Shown here: one piece after another, positions 35,206 to 45,246 of the stretch
How positions within the stretch are numbered: the first letter of the stretch is position 1
Layout of the letters: each line of letters starts with the position of its first letter
NCBI GenBank assembly: GCA_943788635.1
Contig: CALSRA010000024.1
Location: forward strand, 1 to 64,000
Direction: 5' to 3'
Length of the DNA: 64,000 bases
From: an uncultured Alphaproteobacteria bacterium
GTDB taxonomy: Bacteria > Pseudomonadota > Alphaproteobacteria > UBA8366 > GCA-2717185
Made by a program: the position numbers and the translations under genes
Notes under the pieces: generated by a model
The model's input: the letters and a program-made list of their open reading frames with translations, nothing else
Database searches by the model: none
Told to the model about the DNA's origin: nothing

Positions 35206-35715
35206 CTAGTCTCCCTGTTCCCCGCCTTGCATTTCGGCAAGCACAGTATCGATGACCGCGTATCCACTGCCCCAGCCATTGTCCATTCCGGCCATCATCT
35301 TGGCGAAACAGGCAATTTCGGCATCCGTGGCATCGATCGGTATCTGGGACAGGCGCACCATGGTTTGCGCGCCCTGTTCCTCGAACAAAACCGTCGTCAG
35401 CAAGGTGCGGGGCCAGTCCGGCATCATCGGGTTGGCGGCGATGTTCCAGTCGGAATCCGTCGATGAGTGGTGCCAGACCAGCTTTTCCGGTGGCGTCACT
35501 TCCTGAAACGCCATCTTGCTGTAGTCGGCCTTGTCACCCCATTTCATTTCGTTCAGCCACGCCCCGCCGGGTTTCAGGTCATAGGCATGGATAATCGTTT
35601 CAATGCCCGGACCATACCAGCGCGACAGCAGCTTCGGGTCTGTCCAGGCGCGCCACACCATGTCACGGGGCGCGTCGAAAACATGGTCGAATTTGTATTC
35701 GGGCAGTTCACTCAT
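35206..35715 (-). CDS. SRPBCC (AHSA1-like) domain protein
   Basis: A 169-residue protein with the START/Bet v1-like fold of the activator of Hsp90 ATPase C-terminal family. The typical VFDAPRDMVWRAWTDPKLL, RWYGPG and LKPGGAW segments are present. Its start overlaps the stop of an ArsR-type regulator (ATGA), a common operon arrangement in which the SRPBCC protein may bind a small hydrophobic ligand. The ligand is unknown. Confidence 0.87.
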   Translation of the reverse strand: MSELPEYKFDHVFDAPRDMVWRAWTDPKLLSRWYGPGIETIIHAYDLKPGGAWLNEMKWGDKADYSKMAFQEVTPPEKLVWHHSSTDSDWNIAANPMMPDWPRTLLTTVLFEEQGAQTMVRLSQIPIDATDAEIACFAKMMAGMDNGWGSGYAVIDTVLAEMQGGEQGD

Positions 35716-36062
35716 GCGTCTTCACTCCGTTCGGCCGCCGCTTTCATGCTGGTCAGGACATCGTCGAGCTGGTCGAAACTTGTCCCCCAGAATTTCTGGA
35801 ACTCTGCAAGCCAGTCGGCTGCCACCGCCATCTTCGCCGCCTTCAGCCGGGCCGGGCGGCGCTGTTCATCAATATCGCGTTCAATCAGACCAGCGCGTTC
35901 CAAAACCTTCAGATGCTTGGAGACGGCCGGTTGGCTCATCTCGAAGGGTGCCGCAATGTCCTTGACCGAGGCCTGACCATCCGCCAGCCGCGACAGGATC
36001 GCCCGCCGTGTCGGATCGGCCAGCGCCGCAAAGACAGCGTCCAGATTGACACTTGCATCCAT
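35712..36062 (-). CDS. ArsR-family transcriptional regulator
   Basis: About 116 residues with the ArsR winged helix: LDAVFAALADPTRRAIL, then the recognition helix MSQPAVSKHLKVLE. Metal-binding cysteines typical of arsenic sensors are absent, so it is a non-metal ArsR type, as usual for the pairs with SRPBCC proteins. I prefer the start at 36062 (MDASVNL) because an inverted repeat that looks like its operator covers the bases upstream; a Met at 36080 in the same frame is an alternative. It overlaps the SRPBCC gene by ATGA. Confidence 0.87.
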   Translation of the reverse strand: MDASVNLDAVFAALADPTRRAILSRLADGQASVKDIAAPFEMSQPAVSKHLKVLERAGLIERDIDEQRRPARLKAAKMAVAADWLAEFQKFWGTSFDQLDDVLTSMKAAAERSEDA

Positions 36063-36096
36063 ATAACCAATTTGTTCCATAACTATATGGTTATAT
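36061..36096. promoter_or_regulatory. Inverted repeat, probable ArsR operator
   Basis: ATATAACCA (36061-36069) is repeated in inverted orientation as TGGTTATAT (36088-36096), in an AT-rich patch right at the start of the ArsR gene. The position and symmetry suggest autoregulation. Confidence 0.5.
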
Positions 36097-36194
36097 TTAT
36101 AAGCCGCCGCTGTCAACGCGTTATCCGGAAAGGACCGCCAAACTAAATTCTGATGCCCGTATATGCACCCCACGTCATCGCCCCGCTCCTCGCG

Positions 36195-36223
36195 TTGACA
36201 GGAGTAGTGGGCATCCTGCTAAT
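36195..36223 (+). promoter_or_regulatory. Possible sigma-70 promoter of flavin reductase gene
   Basis: TTGACA at 36195-36200 is a perfect -35 box. It is followed after 17 bases by GCTAAT, matching four of six positions of the -10 consensus. The downstream gene starts at 36254. Confidence 0.45.
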
Positions 36224-36253
36224 TGTGACAGCAATCAGCATGAAGGATTTCCA

Positions 36254-36901
36254 ATGTTTTATGACCCGCGTGACCCGAAAGGCCACGGTCTGCCGCATGA
36301 CCCGTTCAAATCGCTTATCGCCCCGCGACCAATCGGCTGGATCAGCACGCTGAGCGACGACGGCAAGGTAAATCTGGCGCCCTACAGCTTCTTCAACGCC
36401 GTTTGCTACCCGCCTTATATCGTGATGTTTTCATCCAGCGAACTTGTCGACGACCCGCGCAAGCATTCACGACGGAACGCGGAAGACACCGGCGAGTTCG
36501 TCTGCAACCTGGTTTCCGCGGAACTGACTGACGCCATGCATATGACAGCCGCGCATGTCGACCGAGACGTCGACGAACTGGCTATGGCAGGGCTGACAAC
36601 GGAACCTTCCGTTACGGTCAAGCCGCCCCGGGTCAGGGAATCCCCGGCGCACCTTGAATGCCGTTACATGCAGACGGTAATCCTTGAAAGCGACACGCCG
36701 GGCAGCACGCATGGCGTCGTGTTCGGTGAAGTCACCGGCATCCATATCAGCGACACCGTCATGACGGATGGCCTGGTCGATATCACGAAGCTGCGCCCGG
36801 TCGCGCGGCTGGGTTACCGCGACTACACTATCGTCGAAGATGGCTTCTCCAAGCCAAGCTATGACAGCATGGTGCCGGGGTTGGTAAAGGAATCGTCGTA
36901 A
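36254..36901 (+). CDS. Flavin reductase family (FMN-binding split barrel) protein
   Basis: A 215-residue protein. The N-terminal LIAPRPIGWISTLSDDGKV and NLAPYSFFNAV segments are characteristic of the flavin reductase-like split-barrel family that binds FMN. Such proteins act as flavin reductases or as related oxidoreductases; the partner is unknown. The ATG at 36254 follows AAGGATTTCC. It converges on the gatCAB operon, with a hairpin in between. Confidence 0.87.
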   Translation: MFYDPRDPKGHGLPHDPFKSLIAPRPIGWISTLSDDGKVNLAPYSFFNAVCYPPYIVMFSSSELVDDPRKHSRRNAEDTGEFVCNLVSAELTDAMHMTAAHVDRDVDELAMAGLTTEPSVTVKPPRVRESPAHLECRYMQTVILESDTPGSTHGVVFGEVTGIHISDTVMTDGLVDITKLRPVARLGYRDYTIVEDGFSKPSYDSMVPGLVKESS

Positions 36902-36943
36902 CGAACCCCGGAAAGGTGTCGGCTGCGCGACAGCGGCCGGCAG

Positions 36944-36976
36944 CTTTTCAGGCGGATTACCGGAGCACCTGAAAAG
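36944..36976. terminator. Hairpin between flavin reductase and gatB
   Basis: CTTTTCAGG (36944-36952) pairs with CCTGAAAAG (36968-36976). It lies between the two convergent stops. Confidence 0.5.
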
Positions 36977-36982
36977 GCCTCT

Positions 36983-38438
36983 TTACCCCGCCAGTTTCTT
37001 GCGCAGCAGTTCGTTCACCATCTGCGGGTTGGCCTTGCCCTGGCTGGCTTTCATGATCTGTCCCATGAACCAGCCGATCAGTTTCTGATTGCCGCCCCGG
37101 TATTCCGCCACGCCATCCGGGTTGTCGGCCATGATCTGGTCCACCACCGCTTCCAGCGCACCGGTATCTGAGACCTGCTTCAGGCCCTTTTCATCGACAA
37201 TCGTCACGGCGTCCTTGCCCGTTTCGAACATGTCGTTAAGGACATCCTTGGCGATGTTGTTGGAAATCGTCTTGTCCACGATCAGGTCCAGCAGGCCGCC
37301 CAGCGCCTCGGCCTTCACCGGTGAGTCCGCCAGCGCGATACCGGCGCGGTTCAACTGCCCCAGCAGTTCCGACGTCACCCAGTTGGCCGCCAGCTTCGCG
37401 TCGCGTCCCGCCGCGACGGTTTCGAAATAGGCCGCCGTGTCCCGTTCCGCGACCAGCACACCCGCGTCATAGGGCGACAGGCCGAGTTCTTCGACGAAGC
37501 GAAGCTTTCTTGGCATCCGGCAGTTCCGGCAATTCGGCTTTCAGCGCATCGACATAAGCCTGGTCGAGGTCCAGCGGCAGCAGGTCCGGGTCCGGGAAAT
37601 ACCGGTAGTCATGCGCGTCTTCCTTGGACCGCATCGACCGGGTTTCACCCTTGTCGGAATCGTACAGCCGGGTTTCCTGGGTGATCGTGCCGCCTTCCTC
37701 GATCACGTCGATCTGGCGCGCGGCTTCAAAATCAATGGCCTGGCGCAGGAACCGGATCGAGTTCAGGTTCTTGATCTCGCAGCGCGTGCCGAGTTCATCC
37801 CCGGGCCGCCGCACGGAGACATTGGCGTCACAACGCATCGAGCCTTCCTGCATGTTGCCGTCGCAACTGCCGACATAGCGCAGGATCGCGCGCAGCTTGG
37901 TGACATAGGCCGCCGCTTCTTCGGCCGAGCGCATGTCCGGGTGCGAGACGATTTCCATCAGCGCCACGCCGGAACGGTTGAGGTCGATCATCGACTTGGC
38001 CGGATGCTGGTCGTGAATCGACTTGCCCGCGTCCTGTTCGATATGCAGCCGCTCGACACGGACATTCTTGACCGCGTCATCCGGCAGGTCGATCTCGATT
38101 TCACCCTCGCCGACGACGGGCAGTTCGTATTGCGAAATCTGGTAGCCCTGCGGCATATCCGGGTAGAAAAAGTTCTTCCGGGCGAAGATCGAATGCAGAT
38201 TGATCTTTGCGTTCAGCGCCAGCCCCGTGCGCACCGCCTGCCGCACCGCTTCATCGTTCAGCACCGGCAGCATGCCCGGCATGCCTGCATCGACCAGAGA
38301 AACCTGCTGGTTCGGTTCCGCGCCGAATTCGGTGGAGGCGCCGGAAAACAGCTTCGCCTTTGCAACGATCTGGGCATGCACTTCCAGCCCGATCACGAGT
38401 TCCCATTCGCCGGTCTGGCCTTTCAGCAATTCCGCCAT
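36983..38438 (-). CDS. gatB: Asp/Glu-tRNA amidotransferase subunit B, frameshifted in assembly
   Basis: The GatB subunit binds the misacylated tRNA and activates it with ATP. The start [19 protein letters not shown] is at 38438, one base after the gatA stop. The long N-terminal catalytic part has the family segments [15 protein letters not shown] and RCDANVSVR. At 37506-37508 one extra A in GCCAAGAAAGCTTCG breaks the frame; removing it gives [13 protein letters not shown], and the C-terminal helical and tail domains (to LLRKKLAG) follow. Corrected length is 484 residues, normal for GatB. The gene is essential where GlnRS or AsnRS is absent, so a sequencing error is likely. Confidence 0.92.
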
Positions 38439-38439
38439 G

Positions 38440-39921
38440 TCAGCCTCCCAACCCGGACAGGTCCGGCTTCGCGTCAAACCCCGCCGCATCTTCCAGTACT
38501 CCGGCGACCCGAAACAGGGTTTCTTCGTCATACGGACGGCCGATCACTTGCAGCCCCAGCGGCAACCCTTCCGCGGACAGCCCGGCCGGCACCGAAATCC
38601 CCGGCAGTCCCGCCAGCGACGCGGGCACCGTGAAGATATCGTTCAGATACATCGCAATCGGATCATCCATCTTGTCACCCTGCGCAAAGGCGGCGCTTGG
38701 CGTCGTCGGCGTCAGGATCGCGTCCACCTTCTCCCAGGCGTCGTTGAAATCGCCGGCAATGCGGGCCCGTACCTTCTGCGCCTTCAGGTAATAGGCATCG
38801 TAATACCCCGCCGACAGCACATAGGTTCCGATCAGAATACGGCGTTTGACTTCCGCGCCGAAGCCCGCGCCGCGCGTGTTTTCATACATGTCCTGCATGG
38901 TGTCGCCATCGACCCGCAGCCCGTAGCGCACCCCGTCATAACGCGCGAGGTTGGACGACGCCTCGGCGGGCGCGACAATATAATAGGTCGGCAAGGCATA
39001 TTTGGTATGCGGCAGCGAGATATCGACGATTTCCGCCCCGGCCTGCCGCATCCAGTCGATACCTGTCTTCCACAGCGCGTCGATTTCCGCCGGCATGCCG
39101 TCCATGACGTATTCCTTGGGAATGCCAATGCGCAGCCCCCGGATATCGCCGGTCAGCGCCGCTTCGAAATCCGGCACATCCAGTTTCATCGACGTCGAAT
39201 CCTTGGGGTCATGCCCGGCCATCGCACCCAGCATGATCGCGGAATCACGCACCGTATGCGTCATCGGCCCGGCCTGATCCAGCGAGGAAGCAAAGGCGAT
39301 GATGCCCCAGCGCGAGCAGCGGCCATAGGTCGGCTTCATGCCGACGATACCGGTAAAGGCGCCGGGCTGGCGGATGGACCCACCGGTATCGGTACCCGTC
39401 GCACCCAGCGCCGCGCGCGCCGCGACCACCGCCGCCGACCCGCCGGACGAACCGCCCGGTACCAGCACCGCGTCGTCGCCCTTGCGTTTCCACGGGTTCG
39501 CAACCGGGCCGAAATAGCTGGTCATGTTGGACGAGCCCATGGCGAATTCGTCCAGGTTGGTTTTGCCCAGCATCACCGCGCCCGCATCCCACAGGTTCTG
39601 CGTCACGGTGGATTCATAGGGCGGCACGAAGCCTTCGAGGATATGGCTGCCGGCGGTCGCCTGAACCCCCTTGGTGCAGAACAGGTCCTTGATGGCAACG
39701 GGGATGCCATCCATCGCACCCACCTGCCCCTGCGCCCGCCGTGCATCGCTTGCTGCCGCCATCGCGCGCGCCTGATCGGCGGTTTCCACGATATAGGCGT
39801 TGAGGTCCCGCACGGCCCCGGTTGCTTCGATAAAGGTCTCGGTCAGTTCAACGGCGGTGAAGTCGCCGGCGGCCATGCCGTCGCGCGCCTGCGCCAGTGT
39901 CAGGTTCCTGAGATCCGTCAT
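38440..39921 (-). CDS. gatA: Asp/Glu-tRNA amidotransferase subunit A
   Basis: A 493-residue amidase that releases ammonia from glutamine for transamidation of Glu-tRNA(Gln) or Asp-tRNA(Asn). The Ser-cisSer-Lys triad context is visible: the lysine in VAIKDLF and the serines in GGSSGGSAA and [10 protein letters not shown]. Full length. It lies between gatC (overlapping at 39921) and gatB in the usual C-A-B order. Confidence 0.95.
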   Translation of the reverse strand: MTDLRNLTLAQARDGMAAGDFTAVELTETFIEATGAVRDLNAYIVETADQARAMAAASDARRAQGQVGAMDGIPVAIKDLFCTKGVQATAGSHILEGFVPPYESTVTQNLWDAGAVMLGKTNLDEFAMGSSNMTSYFGPVANPWKRKGDDAVLVPGGSSGGSAAVVAARAALGATGTDTGGSIRQPGAFTGIVGMKPTYGRCSRWGIIAFASSLDQAGPMTHTVRDSAIMLGAMAGHDPKDSTSMKLDVPDFEAALTGDIRGLRIGIPKEYVMDGMPAEIDALWKTGIDWMRQAGAEIVDISLPHTKYALPTYYIVAPAEASSNLARYDGVRYGLRVDGDTMQDMYENTRGAGFGAEVKRRILIGTYVLSAGYYDAYYLKAQKVRARIAGDFNDAWEKVDAILTPTTPSAAFAQGDKMDDPIAMYLNDIFTVPASLAGLPGISVPAGLSAEGLPLGLQVIGRPYDEETLFRVAGVLEDAAGFDAKPDLSGLGG

Positions 39922-40208
39922 TATTCGACCACCTTGGGAACAGCGAAAAAGCCGTCCATCCGATCCGGCGCATTGGCCAGCACATCCTCAGCGATACCGC
40001 CATCGTCGACGTTATCGGCACGCCGCGCGTATTCGGTTGCCACGACGGAGGTCATCGGCGCCACGCCGTCGGTATCGACCTCGTCCAGCTGCTCGACCCA
40101 GCCAAGGATATTATTGAGTTCGCCAGCCAGCGAATCGAGGTCCTCTTCAGGGACTTTCAGGCGCGCCAGATGGGCAATCGCGCTGACATTATCGCGGTTG
40201 AGCGGCAT
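39921..40208 (-). CDS. gatC: Asp/Glu-tRNA amidotransferase subunit C
   Basis: About 95 residues, the small stabilising subunit. It has the typical start [19 protein letters not shown] and the C-terminal [18 protein letters not shown] chose the ATG at 40208 (MPLNRD), which has GGAG five to eight bases upstream; the in-frame ATG at 40220 overlaps that ribosome binding site. It is the first gene of the operon, with a 108-base divergent promoter region shared with ruvX. Confidence 0.93.
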   Translation of the reverse strand: MPLNRDNVSAIAHLARLKVPEEDLDSLAGELNNILGWVEQLDEVDTDGVAPMTSVVATEYARRADNVDDGGIAEDVLANAPDRMDGFFAVPKVVE

Positions 40209-40316
40209 GTTTTTCTCCATTTCGTAGCGGCGCGGAACCTATCACTGGTACTGGATCACGACAAGTATCGGAACAAGGTTCGGGACGCTGCGGTTTGACG
40301 GGTGCATAATGGGTCT

Positions 40317-40787
40317 ATGGCCATATGTACACTCGAAGAACTGAAGCCGGCGCTGGCGCCGGGAACCCGGTTGCTGGGGCTCGATCTGGGATCAAAGACC
40401 ATCGGCCTCGCGATCTCCGATCCGGGGCTGCAGGTCGGCAGCCCGATCGACACGATCCGGCGCACAAAATTCACCGCCGATGCGGTGGAACTGGAGCGTA
40501 TCGTGGCCGAACGCAAGGTCGGCGGGTTGATCATCGGCTTGCCGGTCAACATGGATGGCAGTGAAGGCGGGCGCTGCCAGTCGACCCGGCAGTTTGCCGC
40601 CAACCTGATCGCCCGGGGCTTTGCCCTGCCCATCGCCTTCTGGGACGAGCGGTTGTCGAGCGCCGCGGTCGAACGCTTCCTCATCAATGAAGCCGATATG
40701 CGGCGCAACAAGCGTGCGCAGGTCATCGACAAGATGGCCGCCGGTTATATCCTGCAGGGTGCGCTCGACCGGTTGCGGGCGCTGTAG
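40317..40787 (+). CDS. ruvX: Putative pre-16S rRNA nuclease / Holliday junction resolvase
   Basis: A 156-residue YqgF/RuvX protein with a RuvC-like RNase H fold. The catalytic region starts with LLGLDLGSKTIGLAISD and continues with LIIGLPVNMDG and the DERLSS motif; a C-terminal IDKMAAGYILQ ends the core. In E. coli the homologue matures 16S rRNA. The start at 40317 follows a weak ribosome binding site. It is divergent from gatC, as in many alphaproteobacteria. Confidence 0.9.
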   Translation: MAICTLEELKPALAPGTRLLGLDLGSKTIGLAISDPGLQVGSPIDTIRRTKFTADAVELERIVAERKVGGLIIGLPVNMDGSEGGRCQSTRQFAANLIARGFALPIAFWDERLSSAAVERFLINEADMRRNKRAQVIDKMAAGYILQGALDRLRAL

Positions 40788-40809
40788 CGGGTTTGAGGGA
40801 GGGTCCATC

Positions 40810-41586
40810 GTGACAACGGAAGATATCGAGCAGGCGGCGGGCATACTGGCCGCGTCCCGCAGCATGGGCGGGCGCTTCAACATGTTTCCCGACCAGTGCC
40901 GCCCCGCCGACCTGGCGCAGGGCTATGCCGTGCAGGATGCGCTGCATGCCCGGCTTGGGGGCAGTATTGCGGGCTACAAGATCGGCTGCACCACGCCGGT
41001 CATGCAGAAATACCTGGGCATCGACCACCCCTGCGCCGGCGGAATCCTCGCGAGCAGCATCCACACCTCTCCGGCCAGCCTGAAATACCGCGACTTCCGC
41101 CGCGTCGGCGTGGAATGCGAAATCGCCGTGCGGCTGGGCAGCGACCTGCCCGCCGGGCCGTTCACCCGGGACAGCGTCGCCGAAGCCGTTGCCGAGTGCA
41201 TGGCGGCGATTGAACTGGTTGATGATCGCTATGTCGATTACACGAAACTGGATGCCGCCAGCCTGATCGCCGACGATTTTTTCGGGGCGGGATGCGTGCT
41301 GGGCGAGCCAAGAGGAGACTGGCAAGCGCTCGACCTCGCCGCCTGCGCCGCCTTCATGACTGTCAATGGCAAGGCCGCCGGTCGCGGCACCGGCGCGCTG
41401 GTGCTGGGCCATCCGCTGGAAGCTCTCGCCTGGCTCGCCAACAGCCTGGCCGAACGGGACAAGATGCTGAAGGCCGGCGATATCGTGATGACCGGCAGCA
41501 TGGTCGAAACCCGCTGGCTGGAGCCGGGAGACTGGGTCGATGTAACCGTCGAGGGGCTGGGCGTCGCGGCCGTCACCGTCACCTGA
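40810..41586 (+). CDS. 2-keto-4-pentenoate hydratase-like (FAH family) protein
   Basis: A 258-residue protein of the hydratase/decarboxylase group (MhpD-type) within the fumarylacetoacetase fold. The segments GYKIGCTTP, VECEIAVRLG with a metal-ligand glutamate, and KAGDIVMTGSMVE are typical. It would hydrate a 2-oxopentenoate-type intermediate of aromatic degradation. I place the start at the GTG at 40810 after GAGGGAGGG; the frame upstream overlaps ruvX and is not coding. It may be co-transcribed with ruvX, 22 bases upstream. Confidence 0.85.
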   Translation: MTTEDIEQAAGILAASRSMGGRFNMFPDQCRPADLAQGYAVQDALHARLGGSIAGYKIGCTTPVMQKYLGIDHPCAGGILASSIHTSPASLKYRDFRRVGVECEIAVRLGSDLPAGPFTRDSVAEAVAECMAAIELVDDRYVDYTKLDAASLIADDFFGAGCVLGEPRGDWQALDLAACAAFMTVNGKAAGRGTGALVLGHPLEALAWLANSLAERDKMLKAGDIVMTGSMVETRWLEPGDWVDVTVEGLGVAAVTVT

Positions 41587-41594
41587 ATTTCGTC

Positions 41595-42047
41595 TTATCG
41601 GGGCCGTTCGATGTATTCGATGGTCACATCATCGGGGTCGCGCAGGTAGACGACGCGGCCGCCCTTGTTCGGGCCCTTGTCAATCGCGACCGGATTACCG
41701 ATCGGCAGCACCCCATGCGGTTCTGAGGCTGCAATCGCCGCGTCTATATCGTCCACGTCATAGGCGATATGCGCGAACCCGGTATCACAGGGCAGCGACC
41801 TTACCCTGCCCTTATCCGCCGGCGCCAGGTACTGGATCAGTTCCAGCCGGTGGCCCGGCCCCTGAATATAGGCGACTTCGATCTGCGCCCCTTTTACCCC
41901 CGTGACCCGCTCAATGATTGCGGAATCCCGCGGAGCGCGCGAAATCACCTCGAATCCAAGCGCATCGGTAAAGAATGCGACCGTGCGGTCCATATTGGAG
42001 ACCGTAAAACTGGTGTGATTGGTGCCAAGCACCTTGAACGACGACAT
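41595..42047 (-). CDS. VOC family (glyoxalase/bleomycin resistance type) protein
   Basis: A 150-residue single-module vicinal oxygen chelate protein. Likely metal ligands appear in LGTNHTSFTV (His), RLELIQYL (Glu), TGFAHIAYDV (His) and DVTIEYIE (Glu), the usual pattern for two paired beta-alpha-beta-beta-beta modules. Substrate unknown. The start at 42047 follows GGAGGGTTAAAG. It converges on the FAH-family gene with an eight-base gap. Confidence 0.85.
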   Translation of the reverse strand: MSSFKVLGTNHTSFTVSNMDRTVAFFTDALGFEVISRAPRDSAIIERVTGVKGAQIEVAYIQGPGHRLELIQYLAPADKGRVRSLPCDTGFAHIAYDVDDIDAAIAASEPHGVLPIGNPVAIDKGPNKGGRVVYLRDPDDVTIEYIERPR

Positions 42048-42172
42048 CTTTAACCCTCCGTTCAGTAGTTGAGCGATAGCCTGTCGCGCCCCGTGGGCAG
42101 GGGTCGTTATTCCACTATTGCGGCAGCGGTCCCGATTCGCAATGATCGGTGTTCCGCAGGGAGGGCAGTTTA

Positions 42173-42880
42173 ATGGGAAACTTCGCACGAAATACGGCAG
42201 TTCTGGCGCTGGCGCTCGGCGTGATGACCGGTCCGGCGCTGGCGGACGATGAAATAGAGTCCCACCGCAATGACCCGCTGGAATCCATGAACCGGTTTAC
42301 ATCCGGCCTGAATGCGGTGCTGCGGAAAGGGATCTTCGATCCGGTCGTGGACATTTACCAGTTCATCACCCCCGACCCGATCGAAGGCGCCATTTCAAAC
42401 GCCGCCTCGAACCTTTCGGAACCTGTCACTGCAATCAGCAGCATCCTGCAGGGTGATTCGGAAAATGCCGGCAATGCGTTTCAGCGTTTTCTGGTCAACA
42501 GCACCGTCGGTATCGGCGGTCTGGGCGACCCTGCGGCGGAAATGGGGATCGAATCGCGCGACGAAGACCTCGGCCAGGCTTTTGCCGCAAACGGCGTTGA
42601 AGCCGGCCCGCACCTGGTCCTGCCAATTCTGGGACCAACCAATTTTCGCGACGCTATCGGCGACATTGCCACGTCATTGGCCAATCCCCTGCCGCTCGCC
42701 GGGGCCGCCGCTGCCGGCGCGGTCGAGTATTCCGATAATCAGGACCTGATAAATGATATTGGAAACAACTCACTGGACCGCTATGTCGCGGAACGCGAAG
42801 CCTATGAACAGAACCGGAATTACGAAATCAGCAATGGTTTAATGCTGCTTCCGGATTTCGAAGACACCGCCAACTGCTAG
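42173..42880 (+). CDS. mlaA: MlaA family (VacJ) phospholipid-trafficking protein
   Basis: A 235-residue protein with a signal peptide (ending TGPALADDE) and the MlaA core: DPLESMNRFTSGLNAVL, a repeated ISNAASNLSEPV segment, FLVNSTVGIGGLGDPA and GPHLVLPILGPTNFRDAIG. MlaA removes misplaced phospholipids from the outer membrane outer leaflet together with MlaFEDB. The usual lipobox cysteine is not seen, so it may be soluble or anchored otherwise. The start at 42173 follows GGGAGGG. Confidence 0.88.
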   Translation: MGNFARNTAVLALALGVMTGPALADDEIESHRNDPLESMNRFTSGLNAVLRKGIFDPVVDIYQFITPDPIEGAISNAASNLSEPVTAISSILQGDSENAGNAFQRFLVNSTVGIGGLGDPAAEMGIESRDEDLGQAFAANGVEAGPHLVLPILGPTNFRDAIGDIATSLANPLPLAGAAAAGAVEYSDNQDLINDIGNNSLDRYVAEREAYEQNRNYEISNGLMLLPDFEDTANC

Positions 42881-42971
42881 GCAGACAATCCAAAAAAATT
42901 AACGAATGCGGCCCCGTGGCAGGTAACGCCGCTTGCGGCCCCTGCCCCCGCACGCGTATATTGCTGCTTTA

Positions 42972-43940
42972 ATGACCCGATCCCAGACAGCGCCCGATTT
43001 TGCGCTCTACCGATTTCCGCACCGACACCTGCTCGGTATCGATGGCCTTTCCATTTCAGAGATAAACTCTCTGCTGGATCTGGCGGATGCCTATGTCGCA
43101 CAGAACCGCCAGCACGATAAGAAATCCGATGTGCTGCGTGGCCGTACCCTGATCAATCTGTTCTTTGAAAACTCGACCCGTACCCAGGCGTCGTTTGAAC
43201 TGGCCGGCAAACGGCTGGGCGGCGATGTCATGAACATGTCCGTCTCCAGCAGTTCGATCAAAAAGGGCGAGACCATGATCGATACGGCGATGACGCTGAA
43301 TGCGATGCATCCCGATGTGCTGGTCGTGCGCCACCCGGATGCAGGCGCCGTGAAGCTGTTGTCGGAAAAGGTTACCGGCGCGGTCATCAATGCCGGTGAC
43401 GGTCGTCACGAGCACCCGACCCAGGCGCTGCTGGACGCACTGACGATCCGGCGGCGGCGCGGACGGCTGGACAATATGACGGTTGCGATTTGTGGCGACA
43501 TCCTGCACAGCCGCGTTGCACGGTCCAATATCTATCTGCTAACGACAATGGGCGCGCGCGTGCGCGTTGTCGCCCCGCGCACGCTCATGCCGGCGGGAAT
43601 TGAACGTTTCGGTGTCGATGTATTCCATGACATGCGCGCCGGACTGACCGATTGCGACATCGTCATGATGTTGCGTCTGCAGACGGAACGGATGCGCGGC
43701 ACTTTCGTGCCGTCGACCCGGGAATATTTCCACTTCTTCGGTCTCGACCGTGAGAAACTGTCCTATGCCAAGCCCGATGCCTTCGTGATGCATCCGGGAC
43801 CGATGAACCGCGGTGTCGAGATAGACTCGGACATTGCCGACGATATCAACCGATCCGTCATCCGCGATCAGGTGGAAATGGGCGTCGCCGTGCGCATGGC
43901 ATGCCTCGACCTTTTGACCCGCGGCGCCACCGTCAACTAA
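42972..43940 (+). CDS. pyrB: Aspartate carbamoyltransferase catalytic subunit
   Basis: A 322-residue transcarbamoylase catalysing the first committed step of pyrimidine synthesis. The carbamoyl phosphate loop FENSTRTQ, the [11 protein letters not shown] segment and the C-terminal [11 protein letters not shown] are all present. The ATG at 42972 is chosen because the family N-terminus starts shortly after it. pyrC follows after 10 bases. No regulatory subunit gene (pyrI) is adjacent, consistent with the class A ATCase that associates with a dihydroorotase-like protein. Confidence 0.96.
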   Translation: MTRSQTAPDFALYRFPHRHLLGIDGLSISEINSLLDLADAYVAQNRQHDKKSDVLRGRTLINLFFENSTRTQASFELAGKRLGGDVMNMSVSSSSIKKGETMIDTAMTLNAMHPDVLVVRHPDAGAVKLLSEKVTGAVINAGDGRHEHPTQALLDALTIRRRRGRLDNMTVAICGDILHSRVARSNIYLLTTMGARVRVVAPRTLMPAGIERFGVDVFHDMRAGLTDCDIVMMLRLQTERMRGTFVPSTREYFHFFGLDREKLSYAKPDAFVMHPGPMNRGVEIDSDIADDINRSVIRDQVEMGVAVRMACLDLLTRGATVN

Positions 43941-43950
43941 CCGGCACAAC

Positions 43951-45243
43951 ATGACCAAACGTACCGCCTTCGTGAATGCCCGCCTGCTCGACCCGGCCAG
44001 TGATCTGGATATGACCGGCGGCCTGCTGGCGGAAGACGGCAAGATCACCGATTTCGGGCCGGACCTGTTCAAGGACGGCGTTCCGGACGTCGACCAGTTG
44101 GTGCAATGCGACGGGCTGTGCCTCGCGCCGGGCCTGATCGATATGCGCGTTCAGGTGCGGGAGCCCGGCGAAGAACACAAGGAAACGATTGAATCCGCCA
44201 GCCATGCGGCGGCGGCCGGTGGTGTGACCGCCATGGTCTGCCTGCCGAACACCGAACCCGTTATCGACGATATTTCCGTGGTTGAATTCGTTGCCCGGCG
44301 CGCCCGCGAAATAAAAATGGTCAAGCTGTACTGCTATGGCGCGCTGACACGGGGCATGGAAGGCGAACAGATCACCGAGATGGGGTTGCTCGCCGATTCC
44401 GGGGCGCTTGGCTTCACCGACGGCATCAAGGCGCTTACCGATCCATTGGTGATGCGCCGGGCGCTCAGCTATGCCCGCACATTCGGATTGCTGGTGATCC
44501 AGCATCCCGAAGACCCCGACATGGTCGATGACGGCGTGATGAACGAAGGCGAACTCGCCAGCCGATTGGGACTGCCGGGCATTCCCGCGGTTGCCGAGGT
44601 GATGATGGTCGAACGCGACCTGCGCCTGCTGTCCCTAACCGGGGGTCGTTATCACGCATCGCACCTGTCCACCGCCGCATCGATCAATGCGGTGCGCCGG
44701 GCAAAGTTCGACGGGCTGGATGTCACCTGCGATACCGCGCCGCATTACTTCGCCCTGAACGAAAATGCCGTCAGTGATTATCGCACATTCGCCAAGGTCT
44801 CGCCGCCATTGCGCAGCGAGCAGGACAGGAACGCCGTCGTTGAGGGGCTGAAAGACGGCACCATTGACGCCATCGCCAGCGACCACGCCCCGCATGATCA
44901 GGATTCCAAACGCCTGCCCTTCGTCCAGGCGGAATGCGGCATTATCGGGCTGGAAACGCTGCTGCCGCTGACGCTGGAACTATATCATAACGGGCACCTG
45001 ACGCTGCTGGAGGCGCTCGGCAAGGTAACCGCGGCACCGGCATCGATCCTGCGTCTGCCAAGTGGGCGGATCAACCGTGGCGCGCCGGCGGACCTGCTGC
45101 TGTTCGATCCAAACCGGCCCTGGACAATCGACGAAGAAAAATTCCGCAGCAAGTCCAATAACTCGCCGTTCCACGACCGGCCCGTGCAGGGCATGGCAGT
45201 GCGCACCTTCGTTGAGGGCCGCACGATCTACACGGCGATTTAA
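43951..45243 (+). CDS. pyrC: Dihydroorotase-like protein lacking the HxH metal motif
   Basis: A 430-residue amidohydrolase-fold protein at the position of class I dihydroorotase after pyrB. The usual LIDxHVHxREPG is here LIDMRVQVREPGEEH, so both histidines of the metal-binding HxH are replaced. Other family blocks (AAGGVTAMVCLPNTEP, ASDHAPHDQDSK) remain. From memory, alphaproteobacterial pyrC products commonly show this change, and in Pseudomonas the inactive PyrC-prime supports the ATCase complex structurally. Activity is therefore doubtful, and another dihydroorotase may exist elsewhere in the genome. Confidence 0.88.
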   Translation: MTKRTAFVNARLLDPASDLDMTGGLLAEDGKITDFGPDLFKDGVPDVDQLVQCDGLCLAPGLIDMRVQVREPGEEHKETIESASHAAAAGGVTAMVCLPNTEPVIDDISVVEFVARRAREIKMVKLYCYGALTRGMEGEQITEMGLLADSGALGFTDGIKALTDPLVMRRALSYARTFGLLVIQHPEDPDMVDDGVMNEGELASRLGLPGIPAVAEVMMVERDLRLLSLTGGRYHASHLSTAASINAVRRAKFDGLDVTCDTAPHYFALNENAVSDYRTFAKVSPPLRSEQDRNAVVEGLKDGTIDAIASDHAPHDQDSKRLPFVQAECGIIGLETLLPLTLELYHNGHLTLLEALGKVTAAPASILRLPSGRINRGAPADLLLFDPNRPWTIDEEKFRSKSNNSPFHDRPVQGMAVRTFVEGRTIYTAI

Positions 45244-45246
45244 CCG

